Assembly: GCA_037951165.1 (NCBI GenBank)
Contig: JBBDHG010000004.1
Coordinates: 1,321,001 to 1,385,000 of the forward strand
Reading direction: 5' to 3'
Origin: Lophius americanus
Lineage: Eukaryota > Chordata > Actinopteri > Lophiiformes > Lophiidae
DNA length: 64,000 bases
The notes under the pieces are model-generated. The model was not told the origin of the DNA. It was given only the letters and a program-made list of their open reading frames with translations, and searched no databases. Below, in pieces: positions 24,380 through 35,383 of the stretch (its first letter is position 1; each line of letters opens with the position of its first letter). A program made the translations under genes and the position numbers.

Positions 24380-26345
24380 TGGGCTCTGATAAACAGGAAT
24401 ACAAGGCCTGCCTGGACGTCCCGGTTATAAAACATAGACAAGAGATAGTGGTAACACTACAGCTACTGTTCTCCCAGGGCCATTTCAGCACCTTATGTGA
24501 CCTAAGTGGGCCTTCTGGACCTCTGGGACCTCCAGGAAAACCTGGTCTGGGGGGATAGTAGTTGAGCAATCTGCAGCAGCAAGCAATATTATAATGTCTC
24601 GCTGTAAATCTGGATTTAGAAAAGACTATGGCCTTTTGCTTTACTAGACTTGCCCCTCACTGGATGTTGTTTTGAACATCATCAAATAAATATTTTGTCA
24701 ATATTTATTTCTGAACATGTTATTGAGTAATTTCAATTTATTTTAAGGTTACATATAACCATCCATGAATATGTGAATATACAGGTATTTCTTTTTTCTT
24801 TTTTACAAAATCTCATAGGTTCCTTCGGTCAGAAGGGGTTTAAAGGAGATATTGATCTACCGGGTCATGGTCAGAGGGGTCCTTGAGGTTTCCAAGGCCC
24901 TCCTTGTCTGCCAGTTCCAGCTGGACCAAAAGGCTTTGTTGACAATTCTGGAGATCCTGGGATAGATGATCAACCGGGACGGAAAGGTGAACAACTCTGT
25001 AGAATAGATAGAAATATAATTTTTTTTTATGATTATTGTATGTATAACGGTTTCAATGTAGAATCCCACAGGTGTTTGTTTAAACAATGCAGTCAGTTAG
25101 GCCTTGCACTCTCATTTACACATGGGTGTTTCTTATCATTCAGAATGTTTTTTTTAACTTAATCAACTTTGCCTTTGGATGCATTCCCTCAACTTCCTTT
25201 AAATTCATCCAGGTGAAAGAGGGTACTCTTGGAGGGCTGAGACCAGTAGTTTACTAGGTCCCGCTGGACCTCCAGCACCCAGAGGTTAACAGGCAGAGAG
25301 AGCCTTTAATGGTCACCGAGGTGAGACTGGAGATCCCGGAGTTCTGGGAATGAGGGTAAGTCTCTGTCCATATCAACAATGTCAGGAGTCTGTTTTGTTT
25401 TCAAATCTTATGAAAACAAAATGTCCTAAATTCTTTGGCTATAATTTCATTCAAAAGAACGTAAATGTTATTTATCATATGCCTTATATCACTGCATTCA
25501 ATCCAGCAATCGATTTACTATGTATTTTTTAGGTGCCGAAGGGACTGGTGATGATTCTGTCAGTGAATCTCTCTGAAGGACGCAGTGAGCTTTTAGATTG
25601 GACCTGACATTGTAAGCATATAATGGTCCTGCTGGATCCCCATTGGCAAGATTCCGGGATGAGCCTCCCACCTGGGCCGGGATCTTTTCTGTTATAACAG
25701 ATCTGTCTGTAATAAACCCATTTATGTAAGTAAAACAACAGAGACTCCTCGTCATAATTCCTTTCCTCATCCTTATATAATCATCTTCAATGGTCTGTAT
25801 ATACGTGTTTGTATGCTTACCTTTGATGCATTTGTGTGCTCCAGGAGACAAGGGACCCATAGGGTCTTTGGGCCTCCATGGACTACCAGGGCCTCCAGGC
25901 CATATTCGTGTTGTTGGGGACCCTGGAGATGTTGGTCAGCAAGGACTCTCTGGGCTTCAAGGTGAACATTTATATGCGTTCTTCTCAATTTCTTGCACTG
26001 TTTAATTCAGGTTTTCAATTTTCCCTGGAGGGTAAAACAAAGACCTCTGCTAGGGGTTACTTGACAGGACTGACGACAGCTTGCGACAGTTATGTTTTTT
26101 TCAACACAGAAATTAGTTTATGTAGACAAGTTTTGAAAAAGTCTGGATCCTCACAGCTGCGTATAAAATAATTGATAGAGGTAATCATCCATCCATCACG
26201 TCCGTGCTTGTATCTCACTCTATAAGACTCAGTTGCTTCTTCTTCAACAACACCAACCTCTAGGTATCCCAGGACCCTACGGTTATCCAGGCAAGTCAGG
26301 ACATAGGGAGACATTGAGGTCAGGCTTCCTTCTGTTTATCCACAG

Positions 26346-26833
26346 CCGGTCAGTTGAGGGGCAACAATGCTCAGATGGCAGCGATCAGATTTTGGTGGGT
26401 TACGGTCTGGTGTATTTGGAAAGACAAGAGAAGAGTCATGCCCAAGATTTGGGTATGGGTCTTTGAGTTGTCCATGAGGTTATAAAGTTAATAATAGTCA
26501 TTTATCCTCTTCCCTTTTTTCTTTTTTAATTTACGACATCTCGAAACAGGTCAGGTTGGATCCTGTCTCCCCGTTTTCTCCACCATGCCTCTATAATACT
26601 GCGACAAAGCGGCCTGTCACTTCTCAAGCGGCAATGAAAAATCATACTGGCACTCTACAACGTCTGCAATACCAACGATGCCGCTCTATTGTTTATAAAT
26701 AAACTCCCACATCAGCCGCTGTGTGGTGTGTGATACAGTTTCACTTGCAGTGGTGTTTCACAGCCGGAGTCCCTCAATTCCTGCATGCCCACCTGGCTGG
26801 AGGAGTCTGTGGACAGGATACTCTTTCATTCTG
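26346..26833 (+). pseudogene. col4a4: col4a4-like NC1 domain exons, broken and truncated
   Basis: Three exons match the C-terminal NC1 domain that drives collagen IV trimer and hexamer assembly. 26346-26452 reads ...LVGYGLVYLERQEKSHAQDLG. 26548 to about 26700 reads QVGSCLPVFSTMP, then TAA at 26594-26596, YCDKAACHFSSGNEKSYW. 26751-26833 reads HSRSPSIPACPPGWRSLW then TGYSFIL, with a GTGAGT donor. Splice phases still fit between the first two. The TAA lies inside a normally conserved block. The remaining NC1 exons (the second SPGSCLEDF-type block) were not found before nyap2, so the 3' end seems deleted. Confidence 0.82.
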
Positions 26834-26907
26834 GTGAGTATGATTATAACATTCTGATTGTATTTATGAAACAAAAATGTTCATGACTTTTTGCCCCCTT
26901 ATAAGGC

Positions 26908-26953
26908 AACTCTATGACTCATGCAAAGGAAAGTTTGCATGAGTCATAGAGTT
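26908..26953. repeat. Perfect 20-bp inverted repeat with AP-1-like words
   Basis: Arms 26908-26927 and 26934-26953 are exact reverse complements, with loop ggaaag. Each arm contains atgactcat, an AP-1 consensus word. Confidence 0.85.
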
Positions 26954-27394
26954 CGCTATATGCTACATTTAAAAAAAATAACAACAATTTTTGGCATGCA
27001 ATTATCTGAGAAATCTGAGAATGTGAATAATTTAAACAGTATGCACTTTTCCAGAGTGGGTTTCAAGTTCATATTTATTTGTCTCCACAGAACCCAAGTG
27101 ACAATCAGAATACAGTACTTTTATGTTCAAATGTTTTTTTCCTTTTCTTTTTTTTGTATGCAAAAAAAGAGAACACTCAGTGCAATAAGACAGAGGAATC
27201 TGACAGTGCGGTGCTCTCTCTCTACCTTTTCACAGTGCACGTTTATACACACAAAAGATTGTACATCATCATTATTACATTTCAAAACTCCACCCACCAG
27301 CTTCGCAGATAGGGTAAAGTAAATGTCTTAAAACAATCATTTTCATAGATTCAACTTGCATACAATATAGCTTGGCACACACGCTGCTCCTTTT

Positions 27395-27425
<31 letters not shown>

Positions 27426-27427
27426 AA
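27395..27427. repeat. (CA)n microsatellite
   Basis: CA dinucleotide run of about 25 bp followed by a short interrupted extension. Confidence 0.9.
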
Positions 27428-28587
27428 ATATATAAACACACATTCACACAGGTACACAACACAGTGGGACCTCTGTAGCACTGATTCTCACTAGAGAGGG
27501 TGTACTACTCTTCCACTCCAGTCACCGGGCCAGATCATTTTTTCCAGCCCATTCCTTTTTGGCAATGTCAACATTGCATTTAATGTGCTAAAGAGACCCA
27601 ATTTAGACTATGCCAGTAGCGGGTTGAGGTAGAGGGAAAGAGAAAGGGGTAGTGGGAGATCTACGTAATCAGCCTGATTTAATGTAGTTTAATATGATCT
27701 GTAGTTTAGCTCTTTTGTAAAGCCTCAAATATCTGGAGGCCCTTGTGCAACCCCTGTCTGCTCGACCGGGTAGAGCAGTTGCCATGCCATAATATAGGTC
27801 CTTCAACGATTTGATTTCTAAAATCTTTTCCGACCAAATGAATTAGGAATATAGTCAGAGACAACCAATCATAGATGACTGCATATCACACAGCCAGTCT
27901 CCTGAGGCATTACCTCCATACCAGAAAGTTAAAAGTTGCCTGGCACAGCTACTTTCAATGTTTTCAAAAATATATAAATATATATATTTAAATATAAGCA
28001 TAATCTTGAAAGTCCTCTCTTAAGCAAGTGCATATGGCTATTAAAATCTGCAGTAAAATTAAGAAATGTTCTAAAAGCTCAGGCGTTGATTGTACGGGCA
28101 GGTTGTTGGCCATCAAGTACATACACTGGGTCGTAGTGCTTGCAGTGCGCCCGGCAAAGTAAGGGTGCAGGTACTTGCCAACTGTTGCCACCGACCGACA
28201 TTTCCAATAACAAACCTTCCAAAGTGCAACCACACTCATGTCTTCCTTTAACGGGCTTTGGCTAGTTTTGGAAATTTGACTGTTTCAAATGCATGTACCA
28301 TTTTACTATTTTCCAAACCCACCCTCATTGTGTAACTGAGAATACATCGGAAACTTTTCACACTTTCTCCATCCTCTTAAGCATATCAGTCAACGAATGT
28401 TCCTATAAAACGCTGAAACTGTTTCAAAAGATTTCGCTGTGGTAATACCACAGGTTTTTACTGTCACGTACAAACTTAAGCACACTCTTCTTTCTAGGAC
28501 AAACTGTCAAACTCTTGTACATTCTGAAACATTTTGTACCAGGCATGAAAGACGCTGAAATCTAAAGCACGTTGACATTAATTGTAA

Positions 28588-28652
28588 AGTATATGTATGT
28601 ATGTATGTATATATATATATATATATATACATACATATATATATACATATAT
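28588..28652. repeat. (TATG)n/(TA)n self-complementary block
   Basis: gtatgtatgtatgtatata...tatacatacatatata...gtatac is nearly self-complementary over 65 bp and could extrude as a cruciform. Confidence 0.85.
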
Positions 28653-29146
28653 GTATACTTAATTGAATATTGTCTTCCATTTAATTGTTTTGAGCAAAAA
28701 AAGAGTTAGGCATGAGAAAATTATGCAACTACAGTACAAGATTTGATAGATTATGCTTTCAAATGTAAAAGAACCAAAACCAAAATGACAAAAAAAAATG
28801 TAGATTGCATCTACATCTACTGTACATAGTTGAAGATGTTTTTTAATCCCCATTTCATTGAGAAAATATCTATTCAATATCTATTCTACTTATTATTTAC
28901 AAGAATTAAATCACAGGAAATATAAAAATATCAAATATCACCAGTGATGATAAGAAACATGACAACCTGAACAAGCAGAAATATTGCTACGGTAACCACC
29001 TCTGTCCTTTGACATCAACGAGTGTCATCCCCTTGGGGCTCTCATTTGCAGTCCTGATGCCCCTGATGTTGTAGGGATGAATCAGCAGAACACGGAAGAT
29101 GGTAATTGTGGTTGTGTGGCAGGGAGGTGTAAGTGTGTCATTCCTG

Positions 29147-29434
29147 TCAGATGGCAGTGTCCCAGAATACAGTTGTCTGCGTAGGGTACGGTGGAGGACG
29201 AATCTTTTTGGGCCCACTGCTTTTCCCACAGCCTGACAGGACCGGTGCACTCTCTAGTTTGCACTGACTCCGCTCCGGCTGCCTGTCCTCATTTTTCTCC
29301 GGTGGAGGGGGCCTCTCAAGAGACTTCTGTAAGTGCGGATGTTGTCTTGAGCGAATCTCCATGCAGAGGGTACGTTTCCTCTCAATCTGTTCAAGCATGG
29401 TGTTGTCTCCACAGATCCATGGCATTTGTGGCAT
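29147..29434 (-). CDS. nyap2: nyap2 terminal coding exon
   Basis: The exon opens after a cttcccttcag acceptor in phase 0 and reads MPQMPWICGDNTMLEQIERK, then later RPPPYPTQTTVFWDTAI and stop. The WICGD-TMLE block and the C-terminal TVFWDTAI are signature ends of NYAP2. It contains proline-rich stretches (ERPPPPEKNE). It is intact and convergent with the col4a4 relic. Confidence 0.92.
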   Translation of the reverse strand: MPQMPWICGDNTMLEQIERKRTLCMEIRSRQHPHLQKSLERPPPPEKNEDRQPERSQCKLESAPVLSGCGKSSGPKKIRPPPYPTQTTVFWDTAI

Positions 29435-30356
29435 CTGAAGGGAAGATTAATTGATTAATTCATCTGCATAGAAGTTTCTCGATAACATCTAACAATTGGT
29501 TATGATTAAATAAGTAGTAATTCATGTTAAGGTAATATTTACTGAAATTGAAAACCAAATTAAACTGCTTCATCATCATGACCGCAGGCATAGTTTGGCC
29601 ATATTTTCCATGACTAGAACCAAACTAGCCACCAACTCTCAGATTCTGGTATAAATTAGTTAAGTACATCGCTTTACATTTTTGAAACGAGCCCTGGTCA
29701 CATCAAACACGTGACACGAGCACAGAGGATACATTTCAAGTTAAAAATATCTCTGTTGAGAGTTTGGCTCATTACTCAGAACAAGCGTTTACAAATCACA
29801 AATCTGGCCCTTGAAGTTTACATTTTGGAATTGTCCTTGAGCCAGATACTGAAACTGGTGGTTATCCCATTGGTGTTAAATTATAATAATGATAACTCTT
29901 TATACACAGTACATAAATACAGGACAAGGAGGGTGAAATTAGTTATCTGTATTTGACCCATCCGTGATGAGCAGGGTCCAGGCTCCTCTACGACTCAAGG
30001 AGCCTTGGACATGTCGACGACAAGGTTAGTACTGGGATTACACCCGTAATCTTCCAATTGTGGGAAGAAAGCTCCTTGAGGGAGCTACAAGGCAGGGGAG
30101 CTCTTTGCCTTGTAGACTTTACCACCACTGTTTGAATATGGGTGAACGCAGACTCCTGTTGTAAAGAGGTTTGAATCAAGCAGACTGGAAAGGCTCCGTC
30201 AAAGAATACACCTTATACTCCATAAATTACAATTTTTATTTATCGATGTACCAGGGGATACCATTGTACAGAAAAGAAAACAATAAAAAATATTTTGAGT
30301 ATTTTAAACCGGTTCGAAATACATATTAAGACTTTAAAAAAAAAAAATCTGCCTAC

Positions 30357-30451
30357 CTGACTTTTTTGTGTCTCTGCTACTCTTCTCTGTGGAGTTCCCA
30401 GCGGTGAAGGCATAGAAGGTGAGCGGCCACACTTAGTTGCTGCTTTCACAT
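30357..30451 (-). CDS. nyap2: nyap2 penultimate coding exon (95 bp)
   Basis: ctctttgcag acceptor and CAG|GTAGGC donor. It continues the frame from the repeat exon (split Asp codon) as VKAATKCGRSPSMPSPLG then TPQRRVAETQKSQ, a Ser/Pro/basic linker. Phase 1 in, phase 0 out, joining exactly to the terminal exon. Confidence 0.85.
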
Positions 30452-30574
30452 CTGCAAAGAGAGGAACAATTACACAAAAGAATCAGTGCATATTCAGAAG
30501 GATGTTTCTTGCCACATGTGTAAAGGTTATATGTTCAATATCAGATTCTCAGATTTTGTGGTGTTTTTCCTCAC

Positions 30575-31981
30575 CATTTCCTGCTCCCACGGTCTTTGGT
30601 GGGCTGCCAGATGATCTCCCATGGTGAGTAGGTGTGGTCGTGGATGAAATTTGCCCTGACGCCGAGCAGCCATTTTTCTCTTGTGCTTTCGATTGGTCTA
30701 TGCTGAAATTGGCTTTTTTATCTCGTCTGGGTGTGCCATCTAATCGGTACCCACGTTCGTGGCTATCACATCTATACTCCATAGCAGATGGGCTCTTTGT
30801 GCTCTTGACATCATAATGATGCTGCGATGACCCATTCAGACTTCTGTCTTTGCTGTTCCGCCTCACTTCAAGTCCACTTATGATCAGATCTTTACTATCC
30901 TGCCTCGGTAGAATATCTCCGTTGTGGCAGCCCTGTTCCCTTCCTTCAAGCTTGGTTTCTGAGCTGTAGCCAATCCGGTCCTTGCTGTTACCGTTTCTGG
31001 GTGTTTCTTGTCGGGGTAGGATCTCAGGTGGCTGGTCTATTCTACCTTCATGTCTATGCTCCAGTTCATTCCTTACCCGCTCTTTGCTATCTTGTCGAGA
31101 TAACAAATCAGGACGATGTTCTTTGCTCACATGCCTGTAGTCGGCTCCAGTTCTTGCCCTTTCTTTGATCTCCTTTCGGGGAAGAAGCTCTAGTGGTACA
31201 TCTCTGCTTTCATGCTTCGAGTCCATGCCATTCCTGACTCTCTCTTTGTTATCCTGTTGTGGCAAGAGTTCAGGTGGCTGATCATGCAGTCTCTCCCTGC
31301 TCTCGTGTCTACTGTCTACACCGTTCCTTGTCCTTTCCTTGTTGTCCTGTCTTGGCAAAAACTCAGGTGGCTGATCTAGCAGCCGCTCTCTGCTCTCTTG
31401 TCTACTGTCTACACCGTTTCTTGTCCTTTCCTTGTTGTCCTGTCTTGGCAAAAACTCAGGTGGCTGATCTAGCAGCCGCTCTCTGCTCTCTTGTCTACAG
31501 TCTACACCGTTTCTTGTCTTTTCCTTGTTGTCTTGTCTTTGGAAAAGCTCAGGTGGCTGATCTAGCAGCCGCTCTCTGTCTTTGCTGTCCTGCTTGAGCA
31601 AACACTCCATTCCATGTCCCCCGCTCCGATCTTTGCTGTCTCTCCTTGGCATCAGTTCACCATTGTTAATCCCTTTGTCCTTAGAGTCTCTTCTCATCAT
31701 TGGTATGGGTTCCACACTGCTGCAGCCCTGATCCCTACTATCCCTGCGAACAGGTTGAGAGTCCAGACCACTAAAAGTGTCTTTACTGTTGCGTCTGTGT
31801 GGAAGTGGCTCTACATTGCTGCTCACTCTTTCTTTGTCTCTGTCTCTATGTTTATCTCTGTCCTTACGGTGAGAAGACTCCTTGCTGTGGCGGTCCTTAG
31901 ACTCTCGCTTGGATTCCTTGTGACCATGGCGCTCCTTACCTTCACGTTTAGACTCACTGTGAGACTTGCTTTTGGACTCGG
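30575..31981 (-). CDS. nyap2: nyap2 large exon with tandem charged repeats
   Basis: This 1407-bp exon has a ttttacag acceptor and a GTGAGG donor, phase 1 in and out, and encodes about 469 residues. It begins with an RS/KE-rich stretch (SKSKSHSESKREGKERHGHK). It then holds at least eleven repeats built on (E/D)xLPRQDxKER or RRDSKD, of which three successive 31-aa (93-bp) units are nearly identical (31338, 31431 and 31524). The end is Ser/Thr/Pro-rich (SSTTTPTHHGRSSGSPP). In human NYAP2 the matching stretch, as I recall it, has about one such unit (EPLPKLDNKER). The segment is probably disordered. It has no stop or frameshift despite its length, so it is under coding constraint. Confidence 0.88.
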
Positions 31982-34306
31982 CTGTAAAAGAGAAGAAGAA
32001 AAAAAAACTAGAATGAGTTATTTTAATATCTAAGCCTGTTCTACTAAGAAAAATAAATGTTTTTGTGCTTCAAATTTTGCACTATCCTCTTTTATCCTCT
32101 AGGTGTCACTCATGATGCAGTTAATGACTGGAGCGAACTGATTTAATTTGTGGGTTAACATTAGAATTGTATTCATCTTCATTACAGTGGTACGTTAGCA
32201 TACTGTTTAGCTCATACACTTCAGCTTATAGATTTACAGTTAATATTCCACATTTTTCATTGGACAATTATATTTCCTAATATATTCTACAATATCCACT
32301 GCTATTGAATGTCTCTGTGTTTAAGTTTCAAATTTCTTCATAGTGAAGAATGAAGAAATTGAACTGGCATAGTGAGTCTGACCACTTTTTTATAGCATGT
32401 TAACATATATTATTAAAACCTGGCACAAAGCCAATGATTATAGAACGCTAAATACATGTCACTGATTCAGAGATCAATAAATGCATTATATACATATATA
32501 CTGCATGGCACTCATTGTCATGCCATTTGTCATACATGACTTTCTAGTATGTGCATGCATGCATATGTCGATATGCGAGTGTGTGTGTGTGTGTAATAGG
32601 GAGTGTGATTATCATAGGGTTAGTAAGTGGGTCATACCAGAGTTGTTGCTCAGAAAAAGAGAGAGAAACTATTAACCTCTATCGATGTGTTACATCTGTT
32701 TGCTCATTATACCATGTATGTTTGTTGCCTCACTACCTGTCAATCCCAATTTGGTGTTTGTGGTCTCAAGAGTGGTCGAGATGAAAAAGATTGTCAGGGC
32801 TCATTGGTCAAGGCACATCTACATCACAGGAAAGCACTTATACATCGATGTACCCTTAAACAATCTAATGTGTAAGCCAATTCAGGATGATACATAAAAT
32901 CTGCAGGATTGAAGAGAAGATGTGATTCTGTAGGGAACATGAACTCACCTAAAAAATGTATTCATCATTTAATTGAAATTGGCAATAAATTGAACTTAAT
33001 TTATTATTTACAATTGTCACAGCTTCCCCTATCGCCATCCGCACAGCTACTGCACTCACTTGATTGGTGTAATCATGAGACTGGTATGTCCTGATTGGAC
33101 AGAAAAGCAAATCTGAAAATCTTCTGATCAGATGTAGATTTGAATTGGGAGACACAGCTACTCCCCATCAGGAACTCATTGTACTGTTGTGGACTGGCAT
33201 GCACTGATCTGTGATTGGCTGCATTACATTGGATAGAATCTGCAAATAAGAAACAAGGATTTCTCCTCCTTCCACTGTTGCTATGTTGTAGTTGCTAAGA
33301 GCATTGATTGAGGCTGAATATGGGGAATTTTCCTTCTTTTATGATCTAAGTTTGTTTTGTTTTAAGGGCTTTAATTCAACTTTCAAATATATTTTTAAAT
33401 TGTATATCCCAACTCTTAAGAAGAAGTAGCATCAGGGTCATATCAAATGTTACTCTACAATATAAGATGGTTCCCATGATTTTAATGAACCGCCTCATGA
33501 TTAATGCAATTAGGACACAGCCTTTTGTTTATCTAGTTTGGTTCATTGTTTCCAGTGACCAATCTTTCATTCATTTACATGGCATTTGACTTAAAAAAAA
33601 AAATTCAGGTTAACTCATCTATAGTGGTTCCAAATACTGGTTTCATTATGTATGAGAATGAGAAATGGCACCATAGGTATTTTGTAAATTTGTGTCATTA
33701 TAGACGTATTGTGTTTTACCTAACATTTTGATTGGGTTTGGCAGAACCTCGAATGTGGCATAGATGTCTGTAAACACTGATATCTGTAAACACTGTTTAA
33801 ACACTGTTGTTTACATATTTAGAAGAAATGCTTTCTAATGGCTTAATGCCATGAGTTGGTTTGAAAGACCTTCTGTTTGCTTTAGACTCTAATCCCTCAT
33901 CTCAAATCATACGATCTGTATCAGACTTGGATCACTGGGCCTAAATTAAACAAGCGGACGTTTTCAGTGATCACCATTTACACCATGCTTGGCCATGTAA
34001 GAGTGATGCTTTCCCGGAACAGCCTCCTAATATAGCAGGGTTTAACTTGGCAGCCCAAACCAGTTAAAGATAATACTACTGCTGATGAAGGACTACCTAT
34101 TTGTGTTTGGTCAAGAGTTTTTGTTTCCGACAGAATTTTTAGACATTGACTCATGGAAATTCCAGAATGTTACTTCATCTTACTCTTCCCTTGTTTTAAG
34201 ATCATTGTCTCTTATAAAATTCAGAGAGTGTATGCACATTATGAACAAAGATAAATATATAAGAGTAAATTATCAGAATGATCAGACAAAAGCTTGAAAG
34301 GCTCAC
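31982..34306 (-). other. nyap2 intron
   Basis: Intron between the central exon and the repeat exon. It holds a (TG)n stretch near 32.58 kb and a short 11-bp inverted repeat at about 32.33-32.36 kb. Several attgg words (possible CCAAT boxes on the minus strand) cluster at 33.06-33.23 kb. No other gene seen. Confidence 0.6.
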
Positions 34307-35383
34307 TCTCTCCTGGTTCTTTAGACTTCCTGCCACTTGAATTTTTTTTTAGCATGTTCCTGCCCGTCGTAAACAAGTTGGTGAGTTCATCCAGCGGACT
34401 TGTTGGTGTCCGTGAACGGCCCGTTGACACATTCTGCATAGATCCATGGAGCCGACCCACAGCATCTTGAGGAGGTGAACCTTTGCCGTGAGGGGTTGCA
34501 GAGGCGCTCCGTGGCAGACCCCCAGGGAATGGCATTGCGGCGTCAAAGGGAGGAGTACGCATGAGGCTGAGAGGGGTGAGACAGCGACCCATGCTGACCG
34601 GTGATGGGCAAGCAGAGTGGCTGCGCTGATAGGAGGATGAGGAAGAAGACTTGTAGAGGGTACAGGGTAGAGGAGGCGCAGAGGAGCGGCCAGATACAGT
34701 GAGGGTCGGGGTGGCAGTGAGCTCCCTGCGGATGTGTGCGGAGGAGGGTGATTCAGTGGAAGATGTTGGGGATTTACTGTATGATTGGTTCTCCAGCATG
34801 GGTAATTTGGCTACATCTAGAGGGGTGAGGGGAGACTCGTCTGAGTTGGGTGAGCATTTGGCCGGTGCCGGCGGGAACACCAGCAGAGGAGGCCGATGGG
34901 TGAGCAAATTGGGAAAGGGGGCAGGAATGTCACAGAGGGGAATGTTTCGAGGTGTGGAACAGCGACTGAGAGGTTCAGGATCATAGGGTGCCGGGGTGGG
35001 GCATGCAGAACGACACCCCACAGGGTCAGTGCGATACTCCATATCATCCAGAATTGGGTATTTCATCTCCTCATACACAGACTCTCCTGGCTCCTCATCT
35101 TCACTCTTCAGGGGTTCTCGTGGTCCTACATCAATACCTCCCATCTCAATGTAGACAGGTTCGTCCTCACAGTCATCTGTTGGGCTCTCATCGCTCTGTG
35201 GAGGGGAGGTGTTGAGTTTGCAGGGGGAGGGGATGTGGTGCAGGTGTTTAGAAAGGCAAATTCCATTTACTCCATGGCTCTTAATGTAGGACTCATCAAA
35301 GGAAACACTCAGTTGTGTGTTGGGGTTCCTCTTAGGCTTGGGTGGTGGAATCCTCTTGCAATCCTCACTACATCCTTGTGCTG
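34307..35383 (-). CDS. nyap2: nyap2 central exon with PI3K-binding motifs
   Basis: A 1077-bp exon, phase 1 in and out. It opens with PPPKPKRNPNTQLSVSFDES, the NYAP homology motif. EPVYIEM and ESVYEEMKYP follow: two YxxM sites that, once phosphorylated by Src-family kinases such as Fyn, bind the p85 subunit of PI3K. The rest is Pro/Ser-rich with conserved NYAP2 blocks (PPPFPNLL-like APFPNLLTHRPPLLVFPPAP, CSPNSDESPLTPLDVAKLP, SRTPTSPLDELTNLF). The exon ends SGRKSKEPGE at a GTGAGC donor. The acceptor is a tandem cagcag, allowing 35383 or 35380 as first base. Confidence 0.93.

Larger units (their letters stand above)
22058..26320 (+). pseudogene. col4a4: Type IV collagen relic, alpha-4-like, triple-helix exons
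   Basis: Plus-strand Gly-X-Y exons follow the 7S exon: 22058-22181, 22393-22430, 22916-23012 (with the conserved GGCNGTRG), 23153-23200, 23376-23420, 23500-23578, 24210-24262, 24390-24425, 24500-24560, 24819-24986, 25213-25355, 25533-25610, 25845-25961 and 26264-26320. Many retain acceptors and GT donors. Breaks are seen: TGA at 24884-24886, TAA at 25287-25289, a stop in the 25.53 kb exon, frameshifts, and glycine losses (GAQWPTG). The exon at 25845-25961 is still fully open. The human gene has about 48 exons over a far larger span, so most exons here have been deleted or are unrecognisable. A fish SINE-like repeat and an (ATCC)n array sit in its introns. Confidence 0.82.
26840..29140. other. 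Intergenic between col4a4 relic and nyap2
   Basis: No IRS1- or RHBDD1-like coding sequence is seen here, although both lie in this interval in human. Contents are a perfect 20-bp hairpin, a (CA)n run at 27.40 kb, and an AT-rich GTAT/TA block at 28.59-28.65 kb. The rest is unremarkable. Confidence 0.5.

Noticed and set aside
29082..29264. Minus-strand ORFs in other frames over the nyap2 last exon
   Set aside because: Shadows of the TVFWDTAI-ending frame.
31259..31597. 112-codon plus-strand ORF with repeated LSFPCCPVLAKTQVADLAAA-type units
   Set aside because: It is the antisense shadow of the 93-bp repeats in the nyap2 exon, whose sense frame has splice sites and family match.
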